Positions 21,617 to 33,163 of a stretch of DNA of 64,000 nucleotides are shown here, one piece after another. Made by a program: the position numbers and the translations under genes. The stretch comes from Chinchilla lanigera (lineage: Eukaryota; Chordata; Mammalia; Rodentia; Chinchillidae): the NCBI RefSeq assembly GCF_000276665.1, contig NW_004955418.1:2667628-2731627 (forward strand), given 5' to 3'. Numbering within the stretch: position 1 is the stretch's first letter; each line of letters opens with the position of its first letter. A model generated the notes under the pieces. That model was not told the origin of the DNA. It worked only from the letters and a program-made list of their open reading frames with translations, and did not search any database.

Positions 21617-22483
21617 AGAGAGCTGGTTTTAAGTAATTTATTAGTACACTACTGATCAGGATTTGTCATAGCCCCAAGATGATCCCTTTCAGCTAAGCAT
21701 CACAGAAGAGTAAATAGTGATAAGAACAGGAGTAAAAAAATGAGAAATGGGGGGAATGGCAGAAGAATCAGAGATGGGAAAGAAGAGAAATGCGCCGGTC
21801 CTGCCTTGTGTATTAGCCTACCTCCTTTCTGCTTTCCACCAACAGCTGGCAGCTGCCTGTAGGAAGGGAGACAGACCATTGCTTTGGGATTTCTCAGGTC
21901 ACAAATGTGTCAGGGATTTGCAGTGACCCACTTATGGAAGAGTAAGAAGCTAGCCATCTTCACTAACAATCACTGTGCTGATTCTAGGTCAGAGTTTTTC
22001 CTTATAGCATTAAAAAGTTGAGATATAATTTACATATGGTAACACCATTTTAGAATACAGTTCTATGTGCTTTGGCTGATGCAGAGTCCTGTGACTGCCA
22101 CCCCAACCAAAATGTAAAACATTTGCGGCATTCTCAAAAGTTCCCTTGTGCCTAGGGTGTAGTTCCTCTCCCATCTCCAGCTGCTGACACTACTCATTAC
22201 TTTTCTGTCCCTCTTGTTTTGTTTTGTTTTGTTTTTTCAGAATGGCACATAAAGGGACCCATATGTAGTAGCCTTTTGCATCCAGCTTCCTCTTTTCAGC
22301 ATAAGATATTAGAGACACTCCCCACCTTACTGCACTGGTATTTCATTTCTTCTAAGTGCATTACATGACTGTACCAGTTTGTTACTCATCCATCCATTGA
22401 CAAATATTGGGGTTGTTTTCAGTGTGGGGTAATGCTGAATAAATCCATTCTAAACATTTATGTACAGGTTTTGTAGGTTTTGT

Positions 22484-22552
22484 ATATATATATGTATATA
22501 TATATATACAAATATATATATATACACAAATATATATATACACAAATATATA
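22484..22552. repeat. (TA)n-rich microsatellite with tacaaa interruptions
   Basis: Alternating TA runs broken by regular tacaaa or tacacaaa spacers. It lies within the old L1 3' UTR. Confidence 0.95.
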
Positions 22553-22740
22553 TGCTTTTCCCTTGAGTAAAAATCCCTAGGAATGGGATTAAGGGACCAC
22601 TGGTAATTGTATGCTTGACTTTGTAACTCCCTGCCGCTGACACAAATTAAATGATGCTGAGCATCTTTTCATGTGCTTCTTTGCCATTTATATAATTTTT
22701 TTGTTGGAATTTCTATTCAAGCTATTTTGCCTATTTTCTT

Positions 22741-22932
22741 CTTTTGCAGTACTAGGAATTGAACCTGGGGGCCTTGCATATGTCAGGAAGTGCTCAATCA
22801 TTGAGTTATATCCCCAGTCCTTTTTTATTTTGAGACAGTTTTGCTAAGTTGTTCAGGCTGGCCTCAAACTTGAGATCCTCCTGCCTCAGGCTCCCAGTAG
22901 CTGAAATTACAAGCATGTGCCACCATGGTCAC
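22741..22932 (-). mobile_element. Composite ID+B1 SINE, antisense, nested in L1
   Basis: gcagtactaggaattgaacc, ggccttgcatatgtcaggaa and gttatatccccagtcctttt (inverted ID half) are followed by ttgagacagttttgctaagt, tcaggctggcctcaaacttg, gatcctcctgcctcaggctc (inverted B1 half). It is the same composite family as the copies at 9447, 11928, 23539 and 55125. Confidence 0.85.
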
Positions 22933-23538
22933 TTTATTTGGCCTATTTTCAAATGGAATTTTTAAGAACTCACTGAGTTTACAGTTCTTTACATATTCTA
23001 GATATAAAGTCTTTTAATGGATAAATATTTTACACATATTTTCTTTCAGTCTGCGCTTGTATTTTCATTTTAACCATTCCTTTGAAGAGTAAAAGTTTTC
23101 AATTTTGATGAAGTGCAAGTTATCAGTTTTTTTCTTCTATGGATCATGTTTTTGGTGTCATCTGTGAGAATTTACCTATCCTAAGATCACAACATTTTTC
23201 TCCTACGATTTATTCTAGAAGTTTTATAAGGTATACATTTAGATCTATTATCTGTATTTACATAGACTTTTATGTATGGTACAAGATAAATATCAAGTTT
23301 CCTTTTTGCATATGGATACTCAATTATCCTTTACTGAAAAGGCTATTCTTTCTCTGTTGAATCACCTCTGTGCTTCTGTTGAAAATTAGTTGATGTGCAT
23401 AAGTTGTGTTAGAACTTTAAATGAGACCTTGAATGCTGGGGCTACCAATTGCTTTTTTCTGGGGAGGAAAAAGCTATGTCAGGGGCTCATGAATAATGTT
23501 CTCAAGGATGACTAAATTCTTGAACAAGAAGCTCAGAT

Positions 23539-23722
23539 GAGCTGGGTATGGTGGCACAGGCCTATCGTTCCGCAACTTGGGAAATTGAAGGAGGATCACA
23601 AATTCAAGCCCAGTCTGGGCAACTTAGTGACTTAACAAGATTCTATCTCAAAATAAAATAATAAAAAGGACTGTGGGTATAGCTCGGAGCTTCCTAGGTT
23701 CAATCTCCAGTATTGCAGGGAG
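23539..23722 (+). mobile_element. Composite B1+ID SINE
   Basis: gagctgggtatggtggcaca, gggcaacttagtgacttaac, tctatctcaaaataaaataa, then gactgtgggtatagctcgga and ttcaatctccagtattgcag. B1-like head and ID-like tail. Confidence 0.85.
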
Positions 23723-24061
23723 AAAGGGAGAAGCTTGCAGGAAGACTCAAGATCCTTGAACTGAAGGAAACACATTATTGTGTAATTATTAGCTGCCCTG
23801 CTTATTGTATACTGCATGTGGCCTGAACTCTAGGCAGTCCCGAATATTAACAGGGCTTTCGGCCTTTTTCCTCAATAAATTAAAAACAGTTTTAGGACAA
23901 AGTGAATATAATATATAATTTTAAGGATCTAGAAGAAACCAGTCGAGTACCTATTCTTAACGTAATTAATGATTATTTATAAAAATGTCATGTTATATAA
24001 ATGATACATACATACATTTAGGAGTGTTGCAGAGCTTTTTTCTCTTACATATCGTGATCCA

Positions 24062-24147
24062 GGTTATTTGTTACTGTTCCTGGGAATCAAATTCATGGCC
24101 CTGGGCATGCTAGGCACACACCATGCTGCTGCGCTATTCCCAGCCCA
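24062..24147 (-). mobile_element. ID-like SINE, antisense, old
   Basis: gttcctgggaatcaaattca, tggccctgggcatgctaggc, tgctgctgcgctattcccag: inverted ID features with several substitutions. Confidence 0.75.
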
Positions 24148-24446
24148 TGACCTAGTTTTACTTAAGTCCCTCACATGCATTTTTGACATCAGAATCTTTT
24201 CCAGCACTAGAACCACTGGTTGTGTCATCTAACCCAGTTTTTTCAGAGCATATCAACTTTGCTTTGTTCAGTTCATGATATTTGAAATGTAGCACGATTT
24301 GATTTTCCTCATGAAGCTGTCCTCAGAAATTTTATTACAAGCCATGAGTACTTATTTGCACATTAGAGTTGTTGGCATTTTCATTCCTGCTGAACCCATG
24401 TGTTTCTGATATTTAACTCATAATTACTTACACGGTTATTGTTTTA

Positions 24447-24492
24447 TTTATTTATTTTTTTTTTATTTTAAGGATAAAAGGAGGGAAACATT
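24447..24492 (-). mobile_element. Very short poly(T)-headed retro-insertion
   Basis: A 46-bp insert (T-rich tract, then aaggataaaaggagggaaac) is bracketed by a perfect 13-bp repeat, ggttattgtttta, at 24434-24446 and 24493-24505. It looks like an extremely 5'-truncated antisense L1-type insertion: little more than a tail and a few 3' bases. Confidence 0.7.
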
Positions 24493-25114
24493 GGTTATTG
24501 TTTTAAAAACAAACACATTTAGGGTTGTATTGTGCCTCCTTCATTCCTCCCCAACAAGGAGGAGGGAGAGAGAAGAGAGGAAAGTAAGGCACTAAAAGCC
24601 CTAAGTGCAGGGGATTGTGTGAAAGGGGATTAGAAAGACAAAGATTGGAAAAGGGGGAAATTCACTCCCCAGAATGGCTTCGTGACAGGAAAGTCAGCCT
24701 TGGGAGTTGTAATAAAGCATAATTGGCTGCTGAGTGACCACAGCCTGGAGTTCCAGGCCCCTAAATCTCTAGGGTTTTTTTCTTTGCCTGGTGAGGCAGA
24801 TGTCTCACCAATATCTGTCACAAGTAGAACTGGGCCTATACAGTAGTTTGGTTGTTCATTGGTAGGTCCTTGGCTTTATTCTTCCCTTGGATATCTGTGT
24901 GAAAAGAAAAGCAGTGAATGTGTCCCTCTCTGCTCATGTGCTTTTCTTCCTGTTCTTGAGGAGACCAGGAAGTCTTATCTGTGGTGTAAATGTCCTCTTG
25001 TCTTATGTGTCCTTTTCACTTCTCACTGGAAGATCACTGTTTTTAGTAAAGCTGAGCTGACATGGGTCTTCTCAGATTTTTCTGACCTATTCTGTCTTGC
25101 CTGTATCTTATACA

Positions 25115-25116
<2 letters not shown>

Positions 25117-25158
<42 letters not shown>
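25117..25158. repeat. (GT)n microsatellite
   Basis: About 20 GT units without interruption. Confidence 0.97.
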
Positions 25159-25165
<7 letters not shown>

Positions 25166-25379
25166 GGGACAAAGAGTTGGTGTGAATGTTTGCATTTCAC
25201 CATCTGTAGAGAGAGTCTGGTTAGGAGAGAGATACCATGTAGTAATTTGCATAGCAAAAGTTGAAATAATCATAAACTATAACAAGGGATTGTACTAACA
25301 GGAGATTGTCTAAAGGTAAAAATGACTCTATTCTAAAGAACAGAGCAATAGCTGACACAGAGCAGCCATGATTTTGAGG

Positions 25380-26600
25380 GCTGAGATAGCACCGGAGGAA
25401 GCGATCTTCCACCCTGGCTGAGACCCAGATCTAGACCTTGTTGGAGAGGGCACTGCCACAGCTCACTGGATGGGGGAGTTTGCTGAGGTCCAGTGTGCTA
25501 GACTGCACCTCTGAGTTAGAAGGGGAAAGCTGGGTGCCCACAGAGCGATGCTGGGCAAGGATAACTGCAAAACTCCCCAAGGGGGTGTTGGAGGAGCCAT
25601 TTGTTGGAATCACAGAGCTTAAGGTACTCCAGCTGGAGAAGGAGATGGGGAACATCGCCCATAGAGAGGTGCTGCTTACTCCCACTGGATACCACTACCC
25701 TCTGTGCTCTGCAGGTGTGGGTCCTGAGGGAACCACACTCTTAGGGTATCAGGGCTGCAAAAGCCAGTGCGCACAGCAGAGCCTGCTAAGACAAACAAAG
25801 CAGCACCAGGACAGGAGTCCCTTCTCCCTCCGGTGCCCTCCAGCGTGGAGTAACTGGGGCATGGGCTCGAGACAACAGAAGTTTTCCTGCTAAGGAAGAA
25901 AGCAGCAGTAGATTCATTAGCTGTTGTCCAGGTTCTGGGTGGAGGCTAGGTGCTGGTGCGCATTCCATTGTTATCTGTTGCCAAGGGCTCTTGTATCTGG
26001 GTGGAGATAAGGAACATTCTTCAGCTTTTCTTTGTATTTAATGAATACAATCAGCCAGAAGGAATTAGAGTCTTTCATCCTAACTCAGTGAGGGTCATTC
26101 AGGGCACAGGTAACAGCACCTGCAGGTTCTTGCAGTAATGACCTCCCGCTAGTGGGGCACAGGCTGTCAGTCATCTGCATAAAATGGCGTAGCACTGGGG
26201 AGGAGAAGGTGGGCATTGAGAAGAGGAGCATAGTCAGGGGACTGCTGCCTCTGGTCATGGAGACCAAAGACAACTCGTGAGGTCTCTACAGAATTCCAAG
26301 CTGACTTAAGCTGGCTGCCCCAGGAAACCACTCCTAGGAAATACAATTCATAGTGACACCACAGGGTCTTCAAGCCCCAGGCCTGTGTTCCTCCAGTTTG
26401 GTCGATTTACTCATTGCTGAGAAAAAGGTATCTTCGTGGGCTCATGTCCCTTGCCAGATCCCCACAACCACTCCATGCCCAAAGCATCCCGGCCTAGTTT
26501 CCAATCATGACTTTCTACTCAAGCCAATCCTGGCTTTCTACTCCCACTTGCTTGAGAATAGTGGGTTAGAGTGGTGGAGTTTTCAGTAGCAGGGGTGTAT
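25380..26600. other. GC-richer segment of unknown origin
   Basis: Higher GC than its surroundings, with several overlapping ORFs on both strands, the longest 151 codons at 25438-25893 plus. No start context, splice pair or domain makes any of them convincing. The texture (gccacagctcactggatggg, ccactggataccactaccct, caggtgtgggtcctgaggg) could be an L1 5' UTR or LTR-element internal region. I cannot decide which. Confidence 0.3.
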
Positions 26601-26858
26601 ATTGCCGCTCCTTTGTGTATAGAAAGGAAGCGAGGCCAGCAAGAATGAGTAGCTGTACAAATCATCGATGCTGATAGGAAATGATAGAAATTGAAGTTTT
26701 AAAGTAAGCTATCTGTAGGCTTAGCCAAGAAACCTAGATTTTGGTAGGAGTAATGTTTAATACACACAGTATTTTAAAATAAAGCACCAGTGAGCTCCAG
26801 GGGCACAATCGATTAGCCCATGGCACTTATAAGAAATAAAACACCTGGCTGATTTAGA

Positions 26859-26890
26859 TCATCATCACCACCATCATCATCATCATCGTC
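26859..26890. repeat. (ATC)n microsatellite
   Basis: About ten atc/acc/gtc triplets. Confidence 0.9.
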
Positions 26891-28139
26891 AGGTAAGATG
26901 CCTCTTACACACATCTGTAACTATATTTGAAGTAGTAGTTTAAAATTACCTGGTTCTGAAATAAGGAGTACTAGGTATTTTTAAAAAAAATCTTTCCAAA
27001 TTCTAGAAAAAGAAATGAGTCAGGGAAAGGGACCTGGCAAGAGAATGAGGAAAGCGAGAGTTTAGCTGAGAATATTTATCCTCCCCCTGGTCCACCACCC
27101 AACATCTTTCTCTTTTCTCTATAGTAGATAAAGTCCTACATAAACTTGGAAACAAACCCTAGAGCAGGAGGACCTCCAACCCTCTTCTCTGGAGGCCTGG
27201 GAAGAAATCACCCATCAGGATAGTTCTCACCAACACCGAGTAGAAATGTAAAGTTAAGTAGAGAACCAAGGCAGGAGGCATGCTCATAGCCTGAACAGGG
27301 AGGGAGATACCAAGCTTTCCAACATGTCCAGCAGTGGGCATGATAGGGACCATCTCACCTTGGGGCATGGTGACTATAGCCTTCGCTCTAGGGTGGGCAG
27401 CCAAAGGTTGACTCTCCAAGCTTCACTTGAGCCAGGAGGGACTGGCTGGGGGTGGGGGTGGTGAGCTGTATCACACAGAGACAAGAGTCCGTAAGTTATT
27501 TACATATAAATCCTTTGGTTGCTGGAAGGACAGAGGCAACTGGGGTACAGCCAGACAGGCCCTTTCTGTTCTTCCCTTGCAACGAACACATCCTGAGGGG
27601 GAAGAGACCAGGAGGATCCTTGAGAGTGGAGAGACTCTCGTATTGAATTTGAGCTCCAGGCAGACTGAGTTTAAACCTTTAGTTTGACTGAATATTTATT
27701 CCAAGGGACTAACTTTGAAAATAATGGCACAGTTACCTTGAGAGGGACAGCACTGAGTTTCCGCCCATCGGTGAAATGGGGACTCATTCCACTGAATTCC
27801 TTCATAGAGAAATAAACCAAAATACATCTCTTCGCATCTGAGTTGTGATTGTGAATTTTAAATCCATTACACTCTCATATTCTCCCTTTGAAGCCTTAAA
27901 TCCTTTGCATGGTGCGCACAGCAGCAGGACTCGGAAGGGAGTGAGCTCGCGCTACAGCACCAGCAGCGTCTGGGGGTTCTGGGGCCCATGCTTGGAACCC
28001 TGGGGCTGGTTCTCCCGTTCCAGCATCGGTTCAGAGGCTTCAGCTCTTTGCAGATTCTCCCAGCCCGTTGATGACACAGCTTTTTCAGAGGCTGTAATAC
28101 ATTGTACCTCCCATTAATTATCTTTATAGGACCAGAAAA
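26891..28139. other. No gene recognised
   Basis: Short ORFs at 27159-27419 minus and 27427-27687 plus show no domain. No repeat could be named with confidence. Confidence 0.4.
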
Positions 28140-28260
28140 ATCCTACCCCAAAACATTTATTAAGTGCTTATGATATGCTAAGTGCTAGCCTATAAATAAT
28201 ACCCTGGAACACAGGAGCTTACAGCAAGGGACTCACTGAGGAAAACAAGGAGATAAGAAA
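28140..28260 (-). mobile_element. L2-type LINE fragment, antisense
   Basis: aacatttattaagtgcttat, gatatgctaagtgctagcct, aacacaggagcttacagcaa: the inverted L2 3' terminus. Confidence 0.6.
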
Positions 28261-30574
28261 CTAGCCGGATGAACATCCCTAATAAAAGCCCTTGTTAAAT
28301 AATCCAGGCCAAATGCCTTAGGTAATAGGCTGCTTTTTCCTTTCCTTTGTTGGCTAAGAGAGCAAACTGACAAATGGCAGCAAAGAGGCAGTGTGCAAAG
28401 TTGGGGTAAGAAGAAGGCAATGAGTAAAGTTGGAGGCATCAAAGCAAGAGTGAGGTAACTGCAGGGATAGGAAAGAAGCTGTACAAACACTGGCCGTTGT
28501 CTGGGCAAAGCTTGCAGTCTGACACTTTCATTCCCAATCCAGTGTCCTCCTTTACCAGCAGAGTTCACATTATTGCCAACCAGAAGTCTCCTCTGATCCA
28601 ACACCTCATTTGATCTGCGGGAAGTGCGATGTGGCAGAAACGCTCTGGTCACTGTAGGACAGAAAGGCCAGCTTGTGTAAAATGATGGCATCAGTATGTT
28701 CTACTATGGCCGAAGTGGGAGCTGGGAGCAGGTAACTGAAGGATCAGGAAATCAGGGAAATGATGAATGAGAAAGATCGTTTCCCCTTTCACTCTACTGT
28801 TTGGAATACAGGGCTTTAAGAAAATATTATATAAGAGAAAAGACTTTTCTATTACAAGGATTTGTCTTACCATTCATATTAATTCTCCACTGTCAACACA
28901 CACACATGCACACACACAGCCTGTGTCACCAATCTAGTATTCTAAGGAGGGAGAGAGGTCAGTTATCTTCATAAAAATACTTTATGTTGGGACACATGAT
29001 GGAGGTTACTTTAGAATACAATAGTCTAATATCTTCACCTGTATATCACTTTATTTACCAAGTAATAGATATTTCCAGGTAGAATTTGCTTTGGGCTAAT
29101 CTTTTAAAAGGCATCTGCAGCTAAGTAATATACAAAGGCAAGTATATACGAATTCTAAGATGGACTCTATTTCTTAGATGTTTTACTTTTTTAAACAATG
29201 CTTGTTGTAGCTTAATACTTGTGTTTCAAATATGAAGCCCCTTTACTGACCCATGCTGTCTCAGGAAAGTATTGATAGCATAGCACTGAATTAATTTCCA
29301 CAGTAACTAAAATCATAAACACCAGATTATGGCTTTGTTACAGAATGTAGCAGATGGGAGAAAGAGATGAGAAATACAAAGCTCTCTTCAAAACATGACA
29401 TTTTAAAAATAGTTATTAAAACTGGTAGTAAAAGGAATATAGAGTAGTAGCTTCATAGTAAAGTTGCACAATATTTACCTAAGAAATATGCTTAGTCCCA
29501 AAATGTTATATCATAAATTAGCTCATAGGAATTTGAAAGAATAAAGTAGAAACTTTTGGAAAAAAAATCTCACCCAAAGAACTCATCTGATAGATTGTTC
29601 CTGGGTCTGTTGCCTAAGGATTCCTATTATAGACTTGCTTTTTAGGTGCTAAACCTAGAAGATGCTGGATTTGCTTTTAGGAAGAGAACAAAATGATGCA
29701 TTGGATGACAGAATTTAATTTCTTGGTGGTTGTGGTTGGAGATGTGTGATGCCTAACATTTGCCCCTGCTGGTAGGAGACAGAAAGAACCAGGCAAGGGG
29801 AAGAAGAAACTCGCAATCCTGATGATGGGAATTAGGAGATGCAGCCATACAGAAGATGGGGTTTCTTGTTCTGAAACAAAGACTACGTGTTTCATTTTAG
29901 ATGGATTCTTGTTCTGTGTTGAAAAGCTTGTGGAGAGCAGGGAGCAGCAAGGCAGTGGCATCAAGTGGTCTAGTCTCTAGCTCCTCAGCTGAAAGCTTTT
30001 CTTTTGAACTTAGAGGACTGAAGACCTCTGGCTTCCCAGAGAACCATTTAGGTGCAGACAAGAGTGCTACTCATCCAGGGCATTGTTTGGCTGATAGAAC
30101 ATTAGCTGGATTGAAGTAATTTTGAAAACTGAGGCAAATGATCTAATTCTACCAAAATGTATTTTTATTTTAACACACACATGGCTGATGCCAAAGTGGT
30201 CTTTTTTGACTTATCTCAGAAAGCAATAAAAGTTATTTTATAGATGATAGTTAAAATGTATATATTTTTGGAAAAGTATATGAATGTAGATGAAGCTCTT
30301 GGAATGCATTTACCCATAGTGTTTACTAGGGGCAGACAACAATGTATAAATGATTTTCATGGCGAAGTTGTAAAATCAAGTGTGAAATCTGTGTGTACCT
30401 TAACCTCAGTGATAATGGTCATGATAATGACTCACTCTATTACTCTATTGGATTGTTAGGAAAAATGTAATATTCTGGATAAAAGGGACTTTTTGCACCA
30501 ATCAGTGTGTCTAAACTTCTAACAATCTCACAACATGTTTCTTTAAATTTCTTTCTTGTTTTATTTGGCTGAAA
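28261..30574. other. No gene recognised
   Basis: Long stretch with a short CA-rich run at 28895-28920 and no exon or repeat I can name. The 152-codon minus ORF at 28233-28691 begins in an L2 relic and lacks any motif. Confidence 0.4.
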
Positions 30575-32195
30575 TTAATGTTGAAACAAGACCTAGTCAG
30601 CCTTCTGCATACATTGATTCAACCAACTGCAAATTGGAAATATTTAGGGAAAAAACATGTGTCTCCTGAATAGCTACAAACTCTTTTTCTTGTTCTTATT
30701 CTCTAAACAATACAGTACTGTCTTGGTATCTCTTTGCCTGTCTCCCAGCCTTCCTTTGAAACTTGTGTGAAAACTTTGCTGAGCCCACCAGGCTTGCGTT
30801 CTGCATGCCAGTAAAACCAGCACCACATGCACAGTGTCAAGGCCTGCTGTCAGTGGAAGCAGTGTCCAGGCTCCACTGGACCATGGCTGCAGTGGCCTCA
30901 GAATGGTTGGATGGTTGAAATGAGTACTTAGAAACTAATTCACCAGAAGGTCCTTCTTGAGTAGGAGTGTTAGAGACACTCTTCTCAACTGAAAGAGTGA
31001 TACTTTTGTACCCTAGAGACTTCCACGGGTGTATCTTGAAGATTCCCGAGTGTTTACCCTCAAAGGACCTTCTTATTCTGATACAAAGTGTGTGGTTTCT
31101 TTTTAATAATGCTGATTTCTTTAGCAGTCACATCGTCTTTAGCCCCAAATTTATACATGGTTCTTTCTAGGCCAAATTTGTTTCAAATTTTTCTGTTCTG
31201 CTTTTTGCCTCCTGATTCTCACTATAAATCTGACCAAAAGCAGCCAGCAATATCCATGCCATAGCCCAAATGCTGGGCTGTCTTGAAATTTTCTCCACCA
31301 GATTAATTAGTCCACTGTCTTTAATCTCAGTCTCCAGCAAGTTCTCAGTACATGGGTACAGTGTAGGTTTTTTTTTCAGCCAGAGTGTAACACACATGTC
31401 CTTTAGTCCAAATGCCAATGGAGTTCTTGTTCCCAACTGAAACCTGAATCTATCCTTTACTGTCCATATGCCTTTCATAATCCTGGTTTTTTGAACTCTA
31501 ACCAGAATCATCCATCAAGCTCTGTTTATACCATTATAGGCTTTCTGTAGCCTGCTTCTCCAAAGTTTTCCAAACTCCTACCACAAACCAGTTATAAAGC
31601 CTTCTCAACCACATGGTCAGATACAGTCACATCAATGACCCTACTTCTCTGATCCCAATGTTGTGTATCAATCTGCTTTGCTGTCATTGGATGCAATATC
31701 TGAATACACACAACTTAAAGGAGAGGAGGTTTAATTTAGCTCATGTTTTCTGTCTGGATGGGCAGACTCCAAGGTAGGAACATCATGGGAGAAGGGCATG
31801 GTAGAGCAAAGCTGCTCAGTTCATGGCAGCTGCAAAGCAGAGCAAGGAAAGAGTGCCAGAAATGCGTGGGTAAGGGACCGTATATAGTACCCAAAGCCAC
31901 ACTTCTGTGGCTCACCCAGACACACCAGGAGCACGCTCTGCTAATTTGCTAGGCATTTCTCAATCTAATGAAGTTGACATATCAGCATTAATGGTCACAC
32001 TACTTATATAACATTTGCATTTTATTAGGTATTAAAAGTGATTTAGAGATGACTGAAAGTATATGGGAGGATATGGATAGGTTATATACAAATACTATAC
32101 CATTTTATGTAAGGGACTTGAACATCTGCAAATTTTGGTATCTTTGGGGCTTCCTGGAACCAATCTGTCAAAGTTGCTGAGGGACAATTTAGATT
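30575..32195 (+). mobile_element. Tigger-type DNA transposon split by a MaLR insertion
   Basis: The left end reads gtcagccttctgcatacatt, gattcaaccaactgcaaatt, ggaaatatttagggaaaaaa, the Tigger 5' end. After about 1.25 kb of MaLR sequence it resumes at about 31985 with cattttattaggtattaaaa, tttagagatgactgaaagta, ttatgtaagggacttgaaca and ends with aattttggtatctttggggc, ttcctggaaccaatctgtca and gagggacaattta, the opposite terminus. Joined, it is about 370 bp, a non-autonomous size. No transposase coding. Confidence 0.8.
30732..31980 (-). mobile_element. MaLR-type element: 5' LTR and partial internal region
   Basis: Antisense LTR at about 31671-31980 (acttaaaggagaggaggttt, gggcagactccaaggtagga). 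Its left side continues into internal sequence homologous to 15928-17557: the minus ORFs at 31167-31511 and 17108-17344 share several short runs, for example FQLG, WIL and AAFG. The second LTR expected at the left is missing, so the copy is truncated. It sits inside a Tigger element and is therefore younger than it. Confidence 0.75.
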
Positions 32196-32390
32196 ACATT
32201 GTGTTCTATATCAAAAGAGGTGAAGTATGTGAGTTTAGAGCTCATGCTAAGGCAAATTACCCACATTCCTCTCTTATTACCCCATAAGTACTAGAATGAT
32301 AGAGCTAGCACTGGAAAGTTAAAGCTTCACATTATTGGCAAGAAAATAAAGGTCCTGTCCCTGAGAATGCTCTGCTTCAGAATCTACCAA

Positions 32391-32436
32391 CAGGGCTTGC
32401 GTCAGCAGTACATATACTAAAATTGGAATGATACAG
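32391..32436 (+). pseudogene. Truncated U6 snRNA retropseudogene
   Basis: About 45 bases match the 5' half of U6 (agtacatatactaaaattgg, then aatgatacaga) with few changes, after which U6 similarity stops. It is bracketed by cagaatctaccaa (32378-32390) and cagaatctatcaa (32434-32446), a 13-bp duplication with one mismatch. It lacks the U6 3' half, so it is not functional. Confidence 0.85.
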
Positions 32437-32633
32437 AATCTATCAAGAATGACCAACTCTTCAGTAGAGCATATCAGTGGCCACAGACAAGTGAAAAGCA
32501 AAGTCTGTATCACTGGGTCTAGAACCCATACTGTTCCTACTTGACAGTACGCTGGTATTTGGTGAAAGCTCTCAGTAGGTCTAGTTATAATCAAGTTCTC
32601 AAGGTAAAATGAAAATGGTATGTATTTTTTATT

Positions 32634-32712
32634 TTGTTTTGTTGGGATAGGTTCTTGCTATGTGGTTCAGGCTGGCTTCAAACTCATGATCTTTTTGCCC
32701 CTGCCTCCCAAG
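32634..32712 (-). mobile_element. B1-like SINE fragment, antisense
   Basis: gggataggttcttgctatgt, tcaggctggcttcaaactca, ccctgcctcccaagttggta: inverted B1, truncated. Confidence 0.75.
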
Positions 32713-33005
32713 TTGGTACTATTTTCTCATTTAAAGAAAAGTTTATAATAAATATGTTATGCTTAAAATTGGATTTTCTTGTGGAAAATAGACTTTTAAA
32801 AAGTGTAGTATCATGTTAAATTAATTTATGTATCTATAAAATGAGATTCTTTATTTGTATATTCAATGACTCTAGCTGATTTTCCCAAAATATGTCACAT
32901 ATTCAAACGTTCCCACTGAGCTAAGAATAGGAACAAATTGTTAGTAAGAGGAATGGTGGGTGAGAAGTAGACCTGCCAAGAGTGAATGATTAAAAATGAT
33001 TCTGA

Positions 33006-33163
33006 GTCGGGTGTGGTGGGGCATGCCTGTAATCCCAGCACTCGAGAGGCTGAGGCAGGAAGATTGTTGGTGAGTTCAAGACCAACCTGGGCTACAAAGT
33101 GAGCTCAAGCCCATCCTGAACTGCATAGTGAGACCCTGTCTCAAAAAGACCGAAAAAAAAAAA
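33006..33163 (+). mobile_element. B1-like SINE with internal duplication
   Basis: gtcgggtgtggtggggcatg, taatcccagcactcgagagg, ccaacctgggctacaaagtg, gagaccctgtctcaaaaaga and an A-tail. Confidence 0.95.

Larger units (their letters stand above)
22020..23400 (+). mobile_element. Old L1 (L1M-type) 3' UTR, interrupted
   Basis: gagatataatttacatatgg, then caccccaaccaaaatgtaaa, tccatccattgacaaatatt, ctaggaatgggattaaggga, agcatcttttcatgtgcttc, gaactcactgagtttacagt and gtttttggtgtcatctgtga form the order of an ancient L1 3' UTR. It is split by a TA-rich microsatellite and by an antisense composite SINE, after which L1 sequence resumes. No coding capacity. Confidence 0.75.

Noticed and set aside
26167..26373. 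A minus-strand frame ending in FYADD, reminiscent of the reverse-transcriptase YxDD motif
   Set aside because: None of the residues expected before it are present and the frame stops immediately after. Judged chance.
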